Below are positions 1 to 6,788 of a stretch of DNA of 10,917 nucleotides, in pieces. The position numbers were made by a program, and so were the translations under genes. The stretch covers positions 1 through 10,917 of the forward strand of contig NVSW01000076.1 in NCBI GenBank assembly GCA_002401365.1. The letters are read 5' to 3'. The stretch's first letter is position 1. Each line of letters starts with the position of its first letter. This DNA is from Piscirickettsiaceae bacterium. GTDB lineage: Bacteria > Pseudomonadota > Gammaproteobacteria > Methylococcales > Cycloclasticaceae. Under the pieces are notes generated by a model. The model was given only the letters and a program-made list of their open reading frames with translations, was not told where the DNA came from and made no database searches.

Positions 1-969
1 AAACCCGCCCGCTACTGGATAGCCACCGCTGATGGCCGATGCAATATTAGCGGCGCCAATACCAACGAGTTCTTTATTGGAGTCTATTTTTTGGCGTTTT
101 TGACTGGCCATTGATTTTGCAATTGAAACACTTTCAAAATAACCAATAAGAGCGATTAAGAAAGCATTAGGGGCGAGAGATCTGATTAAATCCAACTCAA
201 TGTTGGGCAATAAAAATGTTGGTAAACCAGGGGGGATTTCACCGATAATCGATACGCCATGAAGTGAGCTTAAGCCAAATTTATAGACGATAACGGTGCT
301 GATGCTAACGACCGCTAGCGGGCCAGCTTTTGTAATGAACTGGATAACATGTGGGCTTGAATTTAAGTTTTTTAATAGCCGAACCAAAGGTTCTTTAAAC
401 CACCACAAGACAATAACACTGCTCAGTCCTAGCGCTGACGTATAGAGATTACTATTGGATAGTTGTGAAAAAAATAAATATAACGTTTCGTAAGGGGGTA
501 AGCCACGAGGTATATCTAGGCCAAAAATATGCTTTAATTGGCTTAATGCGATAATGATCGCGGAGGCACTAACAAAGCCTGATATGACGGGGTGGCTAAG
601 GAAGTTGATAATAGCGCCAAGTCGTGCTAACCGCATCGCTAATAGAATAATGCCAACCATTAGCGCAAGCGTATGGGAGGTGCTAATCATGGCGTCCACG
701 TTGTTGATTTCGAGCTCGATGAGCGTGGCTCCTGTCATTAATGACATAAGCCCAACAGGGCCAACGGCAAGTGTTCGACTGCTGCCGAATATTGCATAAA
801 GAATGAGTGGTAAAACAGACGAGTACAGGGCGACTTGTGGGGGTAGCCCCGCTAATAAACCATAAGCCATTGATTGAGGTACTAAAACCACAGCGACAAT
901 AATGCCGGCCATCAGATCGCCGGAAAACTCGGTTTTTTTATAATTTTTTATCCAGCTAGGAATCAACAT
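1..969 (-). CDS. SulP-family anion (sulfate/bicarbonate-type) permease, N-terminal part, cut by window edge
   Basis: An open frame runs from ATG at 969-967 on the minus strand to the window edge without a stop, giving 323 codons. The translation is rich in hydrophobic segments, as expected for an inner-membrane secondary transporter. It has the SulP N-terminal signature VPQSMAYGLLAGLPP at about residues 30-44. Near the edge it has the second conserved block, with ESVSIAKSMA, DSNKELVGIGAANI and SGGYPVAGGF. SulP proteins carry anions such as sulfate, bicarbonate or dicarboxylates, often with sodium or proton coupling; the substrate cannot be told from this fragment. The usual C-terminal STAS domain would lie outside the window. 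No clear Shine-Dalgarno sequence precedes the ATG. The family call is firm, the substrate unknown. Confidence 0.93.
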   Translation of the reverse strand, partial: MLIPSWIKNYKKTEFSGDLMAGIIVAVVLVPQSMAYGLLAGLPPQVALYSSVLPLILYAIFGSSRTLAVGPVGLMSLMTGATLIELEINNVDAMISTSHTLALMVGIILLAMRLARLGAIINFLSHPVISGFVSASAIIIALSQLKHIFGLDIPRGLPPYETLYLFFSQLSNSNLYTSALGLSSVIVLWWFKEPLVRLLKNLNSSPHVIQFITKAGPLAVVSISTVIVYKFGLSSLHGVSIIGEIPPGLPTFLLPNIELDLIRSLAPNAFLIALIGYFESVSIAKSMASQKRQKIDSNKELVGIGAANIASAISGGYPVAGGF

Positions 970-1003
970 TTAATGATTTGAGTGGTTAGTGTAAAGCAAG
1001 CTA

Positions 1004-1009
1004 ATTATA
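1004..1009 (-). promoter_or_regulatory. Possible -10 element of the SulP gene
   Basis: On the minus strand a perfect TATAAT lies 34 bases before the SulP ATG, inside a strongly AT-rich stretch (about 1000-1080). No good -35 box stands at 16-18 bases upstream, so this is a weak promoter prediction based on one element and its position. Confidence 0.3.
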
Positions 1010-1121
1010 GGCATAAATAGTAAGAGTTATTAATATATCAAAGTAGAATAAATATATAAACAAATAATTCAGAAGCTTGGTTGAAAGCTATGGCTAGCTA
1101 GAGGTTATGCTATTTAAAATG

Positions 1122-1150
1122 TTGCATGGCAGCAACAAAAAACATATAAA
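1122..1150 (+). promoter_or_regulatory. Candidate sigma-70 promoter of an intergenic transcript
   Basis: TTGCAT at 1122-1127 and TATAAA at 1145-1150 are separated by exactly 17 bases. The -10 box matches the consensus at 5 of 6 positions and the -35 box at 3 of 6. Transcription would start near 1157 and run rightward into the terminator at 1287-1310. The -35 box lies inside the first TTGC-N6-GCAA inverted repeat, so a protein bound there would block polymerase. Confidence 0.4.
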
Positions 1151-1187
1151 TCAGTGGTTTATGTAAATAACTGTTGCATATATGCAA
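1122..1187. repeat. Two copies of inverted repeat TTGC-N6-GCAA, 52 bases apart; operator-like
   Basis: The first copy (1122-1135, TTGCATGGCAGCAA) can be extended by one base pair on each side to GTTGC...GCAAC. The second copy (1174-1187, TTGCATATATGCAA) is a perfect 14-base palindrome. Both share the left half TTGCAT and right half GCAA. The centre-to-centre distance is 52 bases, about five helical turns, so the sites face the same side of the DNA. One copy overlaps a candidate -35 box, the other lies just downstream of the predicted start. That is typical of paired repressor operators, but the binding protein is unknown. Confidence 0.4.
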
Positions 1188-1310
1188 AAAATTGTTAATA
1201 TGGCACCTACAAGAAGGAGGGGGCTGCAGTCTTTACAGAGGTAATAAACTGCGTTTCAAAAAAATAATAAAAATAATAAAAAACTTAAGGGGCCATTGGC
1301 TCCTTTTTTT
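1157..1310 (+). ncRNA. Candidate small RNA between SulP gene and rpiA
   Basis: The predicted transcript begins about 7 bases after the -10 box at 1145-1150 and ends in the T-run of the terminator at 1287-1310, giving about 154 bases. It contains a purine-rich segment AAGAAGGAGGGGG (1211-1223) that resembles a Shine-Dalgarno sequence but has no start codon at useful spacing. It also contains an AT-rich tract before the terminator. A 14-codon open frame (1200-1244) overlaps it but has no ribosome binding site of its own. I recognise no known RNA family. The call rests only on promoter, terminator and orientation. Confidence 0.3.
1287..1310 (+). terminator. Intrinsic terminator, better on the plus strand, possibly bidirectional
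   Basis: GGGGCC (1289-1294) pairs with GGCTCC (1298-1303) around the 3-base loop ATT, with one G-T wobble, and two flanking A-T pairs extend it. Seven T residues (1304-1310) follow on the plus strand. On the minus strand the wobble becomes an A-C mismatch and the stem is followed by TTAAGTTTTTT. It could therefore also end rpiA transcription, about 65 bases after that gene's stop, but less efficiently. Confidence 0.65.
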
Positions 1311-1372
1311 GTTTATTTTTAGCGTATCAAAATTCTATTGCGCGGTGTTATGGGGTTTAATACGCTGTGATG

Positions 1373-2029
1373 TTAGATCGTAATTTTTCGGATGCCACGT
1401 TCACTGGCAAGTAATGCTACGTCGGCCGAACGGTCGGCAAATAGCCCAACTGTTACTACGCCAATAAGATTATTTAGTGACTGTTCGAGCTTTATGGGCT
1501 CTAAAATATCAAGCCGGTGTACGTCTAAAATAATATTACCGTTATCGGTAATAAAGTCCTCACGCCATTCGGGGTGCCCGCCAAGCTTGATAATCTCCCG
1601 AGCAACATAGCTGCGGGCCATTGGGATTACTTCAATCGGTAGAGGAAAAGTGCCAAGGCACCTAACTAATTTACTTTCATCGGCAATGCAAACAAACTGT
1701 TTACTCGCAGCGGCAATAATTTTTTCACGCGTTAGCGCGCCGCCTCCGCCTTTAATAAGTTGTAAGTTAGAATTTAACTCGTCTGCACCATCAACATAAA
1801 CATCTAGCGAGCCAACACTGTTTAAATCAAGTACGGGTATGCCCAGTGCCTTAAGTTTTTCGGTGCTCGCGTCAGAACTGGAGACGGCGCCCTCAAAATG
1901 GTGCTTTATGGGTTCAAGCAAATCAATAAAGTAATTTACAGTGGAGCCGGTGCCGACACCAATAATGTCGATGTTTTGTACGTATTCAATGGCTGCGGCC
2001 GCGGCTTTTCTTTTTAGACTATTTTGCAT
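1373..2029 (-). CDS. rpiA: Ribose-5-phosphate isomerase A
   Basis: This cytosolic enzyme of the non-oxidative pentose phosphate pathway interconverts ribose 5-phosphate and ribulose 5-phosphate. The 218-residue product matches the E. coli enzyme (219 residues) almost end to end. Visible motifs are GVGTGST (24-30, phosphate binding), SSDASTEK (51-58), DGADE (80-84) and KGGGGALTREK (93-103). These include the residues equivalent to catalytic D81, D84, K94 and E103 of E. coli, shifted by one. I chose the ATG at 2029 because it aligns with the family N terminus. An in-frame ATG at 2062 would add 11 residues with no family counterpart, and neither start has a strong ribosome binding site. It lies on the same strand as the cyclo-ligase gene, 96 bases downstream of it, so it may have its own promoter. 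Confidence 0.96.
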   Translation of the reverse strand: MQNSLKRKAAAAAIEYVQNIDIIGVGTGSTVNYFIDLLEPIKHHFEGAVSSSDASTEKLKALGIPVLDLNSVGSLDVYVDGADELNSNLQLIKGGGGALTREKIIAAASKQFVCIADESKLVRCLGTFPLPIEVIPMARSYVAREIIKLGGHPEWREDFITDNGNIILDVHRLDILEPIKLEQSLNNLIGVVTVGLFADRSADVALLASERGIRKITI

Positions 2030-2125
2030 AATGGTGGGCGTATATTTAAAGTAAGAGAACATTCTATCGTATCCACATAGTGTATGGACGGTTGCAAGGT
2101 TATCATTTTGACGTTTGGCTAAATG

Positions 2126-2740
2126 CTAAGGCTGCCGTAACATATTTATCGCACGCTTAGAAAAACAGCTGATTTTATGTTCAGTGATAACCGCATCTAA
2201 AGGGATGTCCCACGGTTGAGTAGTAATGCTTGAAACTTCTTGCATGTTGTAAGCTATGCCGATTAATAAGGGGCTTTTTTTGCATGAAGGGATCGCTGAA
2301 AAGCTCAATGTTCGATCATAATAGCCGCCGCCCATGCCGAGTCTGTTGCCTTGCTGATCAAAACCAAGCAAGGGTAAAAGTATTGCTGATAAAAAACGAC
2401 AGCTTATCGTGTTTTTTGAAATGGGCTCTTCGATATTAAATTGGTTATACCTGATGCCATCACCCCACGTGTAGCGTGAGAAATAAAGAGACTGATTTTT
2501 CGTTAGAACCGGTAGGTAATGGCGAACGCCTTGTCGTGAACAGGTATTAATAAAGGCATTAACGCATGGCTCACCATTATGAGCCATGTAACTCGCAATA
2601 TTTGGCCGTCGTAATAAAACCCCGGACCTTATGATATTTTGATTAATTAGGCTGTCGAGTCGTTGCCGTGTTGTTTCAGGTAGTTGTAACCTAGATTGGC
2701 GTAATGATCGTCTGAGATTTGATAATGTATTGGGAGGCAT
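2126..2740 (-). CDS. fau: 5-formyltetrahydrofolate cyclo-ligase
   Basis: The enzyme uses ATP to turn 5-formyl-THF into 5,10-methenyl-THF, returning a stored or inhibitory folate to the one-carbon pool. The 204-residue product has the basic N terminus typical of the family (LRRSLRQSR, about 9-17). It also has FNIEEP (101-106) and the hallmark ATP/folate loop LGFDQQGNRLGMGGGYYDR (125-143). Near the C terminus is PWDIPLDAVITE (177-188). I chose the ATG at 2740. A longer frame from a TTG at 2776 would start inside the 3' arm of 6S RNA and is not credible. As in E. coli (ygfA) and pseudomonads, the gene sits directly downstream of 6S RNA and probably shares its primary transcript. No good Shine-Dalgarno sequence precedes the ATG. 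Confidence 0.94.
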   Translation of the reverse strand: MPPNTLSNLRRSLRQSRLQLPETTRQRLDSLINQNIIRSGVLLRRPNIASYMAHNGEPCVNAFINTCSRQGVRHYLPVLTKNQSLYFSRYTWGDGIRYNQFNIEEPISKNTISCRFLSAILLPLLGFDQQGNRLGMGGGYYDRTLSFSAIPSCKKSPLLIGIAYNMQEVSSITTQPWDIPLDAVITEHKISCFSKRAINMLRQP

Positions 2741-2765
2741 TAGATTTATGATGCCAGATAAAGGT

Positions 2766-2948
2766 GTTCCCCGCAAACGCCGTAGTTAATGTGCCTACCT
2801 TGAACCAAGCGGTTCAAGTGGGAACTAAGATATTGTGTTGGGTTTCTCTACTGAAAGAGCATACACGCCTACAATATAACTTGTTTTCCCTGATATTTAA
2901 ATAGGCTCAAGGTTTTTGTCACTTAGCTGCAAACGCAGCAGGGAACGT
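2766..2948 (-). ncRNA. ssrS: 6S RNA, regulator of RNA polymerase-sigma70
   Basis: The gene lies between zapA and the cyclo-ligase gene, the standard gammaproteobacterial place, and is about 183 bases long (184 in E. coli). On the minus strand the 5' end GTTCCC (2946-2941) pairs with the 3' end GGGAAC (2771-2766) to close the long hairpin. Just inside it is CTGCTGCGTTTGCAG, which resembles the corresponding part of the Pseudomonas RNA. The conserved CTTGAGCC follows in the 5' half, and the 3' half has the small hairpin CTTGAACCGCTTGGTTCAAG. That hairpin is nearly palindromic and reads similarly on both strands; the closing stem, the 5'-half motif and the gene order fix the minus strand. Family knowledge: 6S RNA mimics an open promoter and binds the sigma70 holoenzyme in stationary phase. 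Exact ends are inferred. Confidence 0.9.
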
Positions 2949-2952
2949 TTAC

Positions 2953-2981
2953 AGTGTAGACCTTAAATTATTAGCTGTCAG
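2953..2981 (-). promoter_or_regulatory. Candidate promoter of 6S RNA
   Basis: On the minus strand CTGACA (2981-2976) and TACACT (2958-2953) are 17 bases apart. They match the sigma70 consensus at 5 of 6 and 4 of 6 positions. Transcription would start about 7 bases on, near 2948, exactly where the closing stem of 6S RNA begins. The agreement between the promoter and the structurally predicted 5' end supports both. Confidence 0.55.
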
Positions 2982-3032
2982 CTAGTTTTAAAAGTAAGTA
3001 GGAATAAATATAGATTCGGATGATCTAAAGTA

Positions 3033-3335
3033 CTATTGACTAAAAGCGTTTATAGCGAAATCAAGTTTGTTCTGTAAAGCATTTATTTTTTCGCTAATGT
3101 CGAGCGTTGCTCTGTTTTTATTGTTGTCTTCGCTCAACAAGTCATGAGTGATGTTTAATCCCGCCATAACAGCAATGCGATCCAGCCCAACTATACGCCC
3201 CGACTGTCTAATGTCATCCATTTTCTGGTCTAAATACCTTGCTGAGTTTTCTAGCATAGGCCGATCTTGTTCAGTGCAACTTACACGATATTCTTTGTCC
3301 AGTATGGTTACAGTGACAGAGTCTGAGCTTGCCAT
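3033..3335 (-). CDS. zapA: Cell division protein ZapA
   Basis: ZapA is a small cytosolic protein that binds FtsZ, cross-links its filaments and stabilises the Z ring. The 100-residue product (109 in E. coli) has the family N-terminal beta region (VTVTILDKEYRVSC, about 7-20). The conserved block LENSARYLDQKMDDIRQSG and the helix DRIAVMAGLNITHDLL follow. A C-terminal coiled-coil helix ends it (about 75-100). GGAG stands 8 bases before the ATG, inside the last codons of the zapB-like gene. That gene's stop codon directly abuts the zapA start, so the two are translationally coupled. 6S RNA follows downstream. Confidence 0.95.
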   Translation of the reverse strand: MASSDSVTVTILDKEYRVSCTEQDRPMLENSARYLDQKMDDIRQSGRIVGLDRIAVMAGLNITHDLLSEDNNKNRATLDISEKINALQNKLDFAINAFSQ

Positions 3336-3554
3336 TTAAATCTCCATAACCTTGAGGCGGGAGATCATGGCCTCAACACGTGATTTAGCCTTTTCGGTTT
3401 TATCCATCAAGGTACTGCGTTGCTGCATAAGATCAGCCTGTTGGTTTTTAAGCTGTTTGTTTTCATCGTGTAAGCGCTGACATACCTGTACCAGCGTATC
3501 AATTCGCTGTTCAAGGTTTTGTAGTGCTAATTCTGGATTATGTTCATTGCTCAC
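3336..3554 (-). CDS. Small coiled-coil protein of the TIGR02449 / ZapB-like family
   Basis: The 72-residue product is almost wholly a predicted coiled coil, with leucines and other hydrophobics in heptad spacing (LQNLEQRIDTLVQVC, LHDENKQLKNQ) and high Glu/Gln/Lys content. It ends in the family-typical pattern RVEAMISRLKVME. Proteins like this sit directly upstream of zapA in many Gammaproteobacteria and are thought to act in division as ZapB-like partners; that function is inferred from position and shape. The start is GTG at 3554. No ATG is in frame nearby and no Shine-Dalgarno sequence is visible. The stop abuts the zapA start. It is transcribed divergently from ygfB. Confidence 0.85.
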   Translation of the reverse strand: MSNEHNPELALQNLEQRIDTLVQVCQRLHDENKQLKNQQADLMQQRSTLMDKTEKAKSRVEAMISRLKVMEI

Positions 3555-3561
3555 GTGGTAA

Positions 3562-3590
3562 ATGGTAGGTGCGAATTGCTTTCAGGTCAA
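3562..3590 (-). promoter_or_regulatory. Candidate promoter of the zapB-like / zapA operon
   Basis: On the minus strand TTGACC (3590-3585) and TACCAT (3567-3562) are 17 bases apart. They match the sigma70 consensus at 5 of 6 and 4 of 6. The predicted start near 3555 falls only one or two bases before the GTG at 3554, so the mRNA would be almost leaderless, in keeping with the absence of a ribosome binding site. Confidence 0.35.
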
Positions 3591-3693
3591 CAGTAGACTT
3601 GATTAAAAATGAGTTTTTGTGAGCTTTGTTTTGGTGTGGGGGCAAGCAGTGATAGCATATGCACATAATTAAGGTAACTATTACGGAGTGAAG

Positions 3694-4257
3694 GTGGAAC
3701 GTTTAGGTGATTATGACAATATGACTCTAATTTTAGAGTCGCATGATGCGTATATGGGCGCAGCTGAAACACATGGCTTGGCGGCTGGCATGCTGTGTGT
3801 GAACTTTGATGCAAAATTTGATCGTTGGGTTGTGGCTATATTTGAAACAGATGAACAGCTTGAGTCGTTGACGGACAGCGAAAAGAACGACCTCATTGCG
3901 CTGTTTGATGGCACGGCTGAGTTATTAAAAAGTGATGAGTTTATTTTTGACTTGTTTGTGCCCGGCGGTAACGAAATTATGTCGACACGTGCCACGGCAT
4001 TAAGTGAATGGTGCCAAGGTTTTATGTATGGAGTGGCCTACATGGGGATTAATGACGATACAGACTGGGGTGAGGAAGGTAAAGGAATCTTGAGAGACTT
4101 TCTTGAGCTATCAAGAATTGATGCAGACAGTACTGAGGAAACGGATGAGAAATCTTATATGGAGCTTCACGAGTATGTCAGGGCAGCGGTGCAAATGATG
4201 CTGACTGAATTGCAAACGGTAAAGCAAAACGCTAACGGCGAACCGACGTTACATTAG
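3694..4257 (+). CDS. ygfB: YgfB / UPF0149 family protein
   Basis: The product (187 residues; 194 in E. coli YgfB) keeps the family marks. These are ETHGLAAGMLC near the N terminus, LFDLFVPGGNE in the middle, ALSEWCQGFMYGVAYMG, LHEYVRAAVQMM, and the C-terminal tail EPTLH, which resembles the KPTLH end of E. coli YgfB. UPF0149 proteins are compact, mainly helical and cytosolic. In Pseudomonas aeruginosa YgfB is reported to affect beta-lactam resistance through ampDh3 control; whether that applies here is unknown. I chose GTG 3694 because GGAG (3685-3688) stands 5 bases before it. GTG 3688 and ATG 3721 are alternatives. The sequence is acidic. pepP follows after 7 bases, so this gene heads the pepP-ubiH-ubiI operon. 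Confidence 0.93.
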   Translation: MERLGDYDNMTLILESHDAYMGAAETHGLAAGMLCVNFDAKFDRWVVAIFETDEQLESLTDSEKNDLIALFDGTAELLKSDEFIFDLFVPGGNEIMSTRATALSEWCQGFMYGVAYMGINDDTDWGEEGKGILRDFLELSRIDADSTEETDEKSYMELHEYVRAAVQMMLTELQTVKQNANGEPTLH

Positions 4258-4264
4258 TATTGAT

Positions 4265-5599
4265 ATGACTCAACAACAGCTTAATATCAAAGAGTTCCTA
4301 AAAAGGCGTAAACACTTTATTCGCATGTTGGGTAAGGAAAATATTGCGGTTTTACCGGGGGCATCTGTATTGCTTAGAAATAGGGATGTGGAATTTTCAT
4401 TTCGTCAAGACAGTGATTTCTTCTATTTAACCGGTTTTGATGAGCCAGATTCAGTTGCTGTTTTTATTCCGGGGCGCCCACAAGGCGAGTATATTTTGTT
4501 TTGCCAAGAGTCGGATGAAAAAACAGCCTTATGGGTAGGTGCGAACGCGGGTATTGATGATGCGAAAGCGGTATATGGTGCAGACGATGCGTTCCCTATC
4601 GACGATATTGATGATATTTTGCCCGGCTTGATGGAAAATAAAAATAAACTGTATTTTCCGATGGGTCTTAATCCTAGTTTTGATCAACAGTTAATGGACT
4701 GGTCACAACAAGTTCGTAGCCGTGCTAGAACGGGCGTTAGTGCACCAGCTGAGTTTATTTCGACGGATCACTTGTTGCATGAAATGCGTTTAATAAAGTC
4801 AGCACAAGAAATTAAACAAATGAAAAAAGCAGCTAAAATTTCAGTTGTTGCACACACCAAGGCTATGCAAGTATGTCATCCGGGGATGTTTGAGTACCAG
4901 GTTGATGCAACCATTAAACACCATTTTATAAATAACGGTGCACAGCAAGAGGCTTATCCGGCAATTGTTGGAGGCGGGGTAAATGGTTGTGTTCTGCATT
5001 ACACAAAAAATAATGCCAAGTTAAATGATGGCGATCTTCTATTGATAGACGCGGGTTGTGAATGGCAGAAATATGCATCTGATATTACCCGTACATTCCC
5101 CGTTAATGGCGTGTTTAGTAAAGAACAAAAGGCGCTATATCAATTGGTTTTGGATGCCCAATATGCGGCTATTGCACACGTTCAGCCAGGTAATCATTGG
5201 AATGAGCCGCATGATGCAGCGGTTAAAGTGCTGACTAAAGGGCTAGTTAAATTAGGTTTGTTAAAAGGACGTGTGCCAACACTGATTAAAAATGAAGCGT
5301 ATAAACCATACTACATGCACCGAACGGGTCATTGGCTAGGTATGGATGTACACGACGTTGGCGATTATAAAATAGACAAGCAGTGGCGCTTGCTAGAACC
5401 TGGCATGGTGCTCACCGTAGAACCGGGCTTGTATATTCAACCCAATGCTAAAGAGGTAGATAAGAAATGGCGCGGTATTGGTATTCGTATTGAAGATGAT
5501 GTGTTGGTGACCAAAAAAGGCCACGAAGTACTAACATCAGCAGCACCCAAAGAAGTAAAAGATATCGAAGCCTTGATGGAGAAATCGCGTGTCGCATGA
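4265..5599 (+). CDS. pepP: Xaa-Pro aminopeptidase (aminopeptidase P, M24B)
   Basis: This cytosolic dinuclear-metal (usually manganese) peptidase removes the N-terminal residue when proline is second. The 444-residue product has the N-terminal domain of the family (RRKHFIRMLG, DSDFFYLTGF, about 14-57). The C-terminal pita-bread catalytic domain begins near residue 170. The five metal ligands are all visible: D262 (LIDAG), D273 (SDITR), H356 (HRTGHWLG), E386 (TVEPGLY) and E410 (GIRIEDD), within 2-4 positions of E. coli numbering. The length matches E. coli PepP (441). The last 11 bases overlap ubiH. In many Gammaproteobacteria pepP precedes ubiH although no functional link to ubiquinone is established. 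Confidence 0.97.
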   Translation: MTQQQLNIKEFLKRRKHFIRMLGKENIAVLPGASVLLRNRDVEFSFRQDSDFFYLTGFDEPDSVAVFIPGRPQGEYILFCQESDEKTALWVGANAGIDDAKAVYGADDAFPIDDIDDILPGLMENKNKLYFPMGLNPSFDQQLMDWSQQVRSRARTGVSAPAEFISTDHLLHEMRLIKSAQEIKQMKKAAKISVVAHTKAMQVCHPGMFEYQVDATIKHHFINNGAQQEAYPAIVGGGVNGCVLHYTKNNAKLNDGDLLLIDAGCEWQKYASDITRTFPVNGVFSKEQKALYQLVLDAQYAAIAHVQPGNHWNEPHDAAVKVLTKGLVKLGLLKGRVPTLIKNEAYKPYYMHRTGHWLGMDVHDVGDYKIDKQWRLLEPGMVLTVEPGLYIQPNAKEVDKKWRGIGIRIEDDVLVTKKGHEVLTSAAPKEVKDIEALMEKSRVA

Positions 5600-6785
5600 C
5601 TATGACGTCATCATTATCGGTGGCGGCATGGTTGGCGGTAGTCTGGCTTTAGCCTTAAGCCGGTCGGCACTTCGCGTTGCTATTGTAGAAGCAAAACACG
5701 TTGCTGAAAAAAAATCAGATAGTGCGGGCAAACGGGCGATTGCTCTCTCTTGGGGCAGCCGTTGTTTGCTAGAGCAATTGAATGTTTGGCAGCAACTGAA
5801 CGATGTAGCGATGCCGATAAGGCATATCCACGTGTCAGACAGGGGTCACTTTGGGAAAACGCGCTTGTCTGCAAAAGCCCAACAGGTGGATGCATTAGGA
5901 TATGTGGTGGAAGCGTCACAAATAGAAATGGTAGTGACTGACTGTATTGCGTCAGCAGATATTGACATGTTGTGCCCAGCAATGTTAACCGATTACGTCA
6001 CCAGTCAACATGGCGTAGACGTGACAATTGAGCTAAATGGCAAGGCTAAAACCTTGTCTTGCAAAGTATTGGTGGGTTCCGATGGTGGTTTGTCTAAGGT
6101 CCGGCAGTTGGGCAGCTTTGAGCTAAAAGAATACGCCTATGATCAGCAAGCGATTACCGCTTTAATTAAGGTGGAATCAGACGTGCAAGACGTTGCCTAC
6201 GAGCGCTTTACATCCGAAGGCCCCATCGCAATGTTACCGCATTTTGATGGTTTGTACTCCCTTGTGTGGACAATGCCTTCAGCGCTCGCGCAGACAGTGA
6301 TGGGCTTATCAGAAGACGAATTTTTGAATAGGCTGCAATTGCGTTTTGGTCAATGGTTAGGTGGGCTAGAGTTGTCGGGTAGTCGCCAAACCTTCCCGCT
6401 AAGCTTGTCTTATGTAGCAGATAATATAGCTGAACGTGTGGTGCTAATTGGTAACGCTGCGCACCAGCTGCACCCAGTGGCGGGGCAAGGTTTTAACCTT
6501 GGATTGCGCGACGCAGCGATGTTGGCAGATGTGTTCATGTCGCAGCAGCAAGATGTAGGCGCGAACGCTGTGCTCGACACCTATGCGCAACGCCGCAAAA
6601 CAGACCAGTCGTTGATTACGGGGTTTACCGATAACATCATAAAACTTTTTTCAACCGACAATACATTATTTAGCGTTGTGCGCAATAGTGGTTTGTTAAT
6701 GTTAGATAAAGTACCGGTGTTAAAGAATCAATTTGCACGTCAATCAATGGGGCTTGGTTCACGCCTAGCAAGGTTGGGGCACTAA
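5589..6785 (+). CDS. ubiH: 2-octaprenyl-6-methoxyphenol hydroxylase (ubiquinone C6/C1-type flavin monooxygenase UbiH)
   Basis: UbiH is an FAD-dependent, NAD(P)H-using hydroxylase of the aromatic ring in aerobic ubiquinone synthesis, working in the Ubi complex near the membrane. The 398-residue product has the dinucleotide-binding motif IIIGGGMVGGS (8-18) and the DG motif VGSDGGLSKVR (162-172). The second FAD motif is GNAAHQLHPVAGQGFNLG (288-305). Specific resemblance to E. coli UbiH (392 residues) is seen in RAIALS, HVSDRGHFG, ERFTSEGPIAMLP and the VWQ region, which separates it from UbiI and UbiF. The start is GTG 5589 inside the end of pepP, with GGAG 7 bases upstream; the 11-base overlap implies translational coupling. 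ubiI follows after 3 bases. Confidence 0.93.
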   Translation: MSHDYDVIIIGGGMVGGSLALALSRSALRVAIVEAKHVAEKKSDSAGKRAIALSWGSRCLLEQLNVWQQLNDVAMPIRHIHVSDRGHFGKTRLSAKAQQVDALGYVVEASQIEMVVTDCIASADIDMLCPAMLTDYVTSQHGVDVTIELNGKAKTLSCKVLVGSDGGLSKVRQLGSFELKEYAYDQQAITALIKVESDVQDVAYERFTSEGPIAMLPHFDGLYSLVWTMPSALAQTVMGLSEDEFLNRLQLRFGQWLGGLELSGSRQTFPLSLSYVADNIAERVVLIGNAAHQLHPVAGQGFNLGLRDAAMLADVFMSQQQDVGANAVLDTYAQRRKTDQSLITGFTDNIIKLFSTDNTLFSVVRNSGLLMLDKVPVLKNQFARQSMGLGSRLARLGH

Positions 6786-6788
6786 AGG

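Larger units (their letters stand above)
970..1372. other. Intergenic region between SulP gene and rpiA: promoter, inverted repeats and terminator, no credible protein gene
   Basis: This 403-base gap is AT-rich near the SulP start. Further right it holds a plus-strand promoter-like pair (1122-1150), two TTGC-N6-GCAA inverted repeats (1122-1135 and 1174-1187), a short inverted repeat AGCTA-TGGC-TAGCT (1086-1099), and an intrinsic terminator (1287-1310). A TTG-started open frame of 69 codons (1174-1383) crosses the terminator and has no ribosome binding site, so I do not call it. The arrangement fits a small untranslated RNA of about 155 bases on the plus strand, listed separately. Confidence 0.6.

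Noticed and set aside
554..799. 81-codon plus-strand open frame
   Set aside because: It lies entirely opposite the SulP transporter coding sequence, which has clear family motifs. It is a shadow frame.
1174..1383. 69-codon open frame with a hydrophobic end between the SulP gene and rpiA
   Set aside because: It starts with TTG inside a palindrome, has no ribosome binding site, runs through an intrinsic terminator and overlaps the 3' end of rpiA. It resembles no family I know.
2766..2948. 6S RNA on the plus strand, suggested by the CCTTGAACCAAGCGGTTCAAG form of the hairpin
   Set aside because: That hairpin is almost palindromic. The closing stem, the CTTGAGCC segment in the 5' half, the promoter and the conserved zapA-6S-fau order all support the minus strand.
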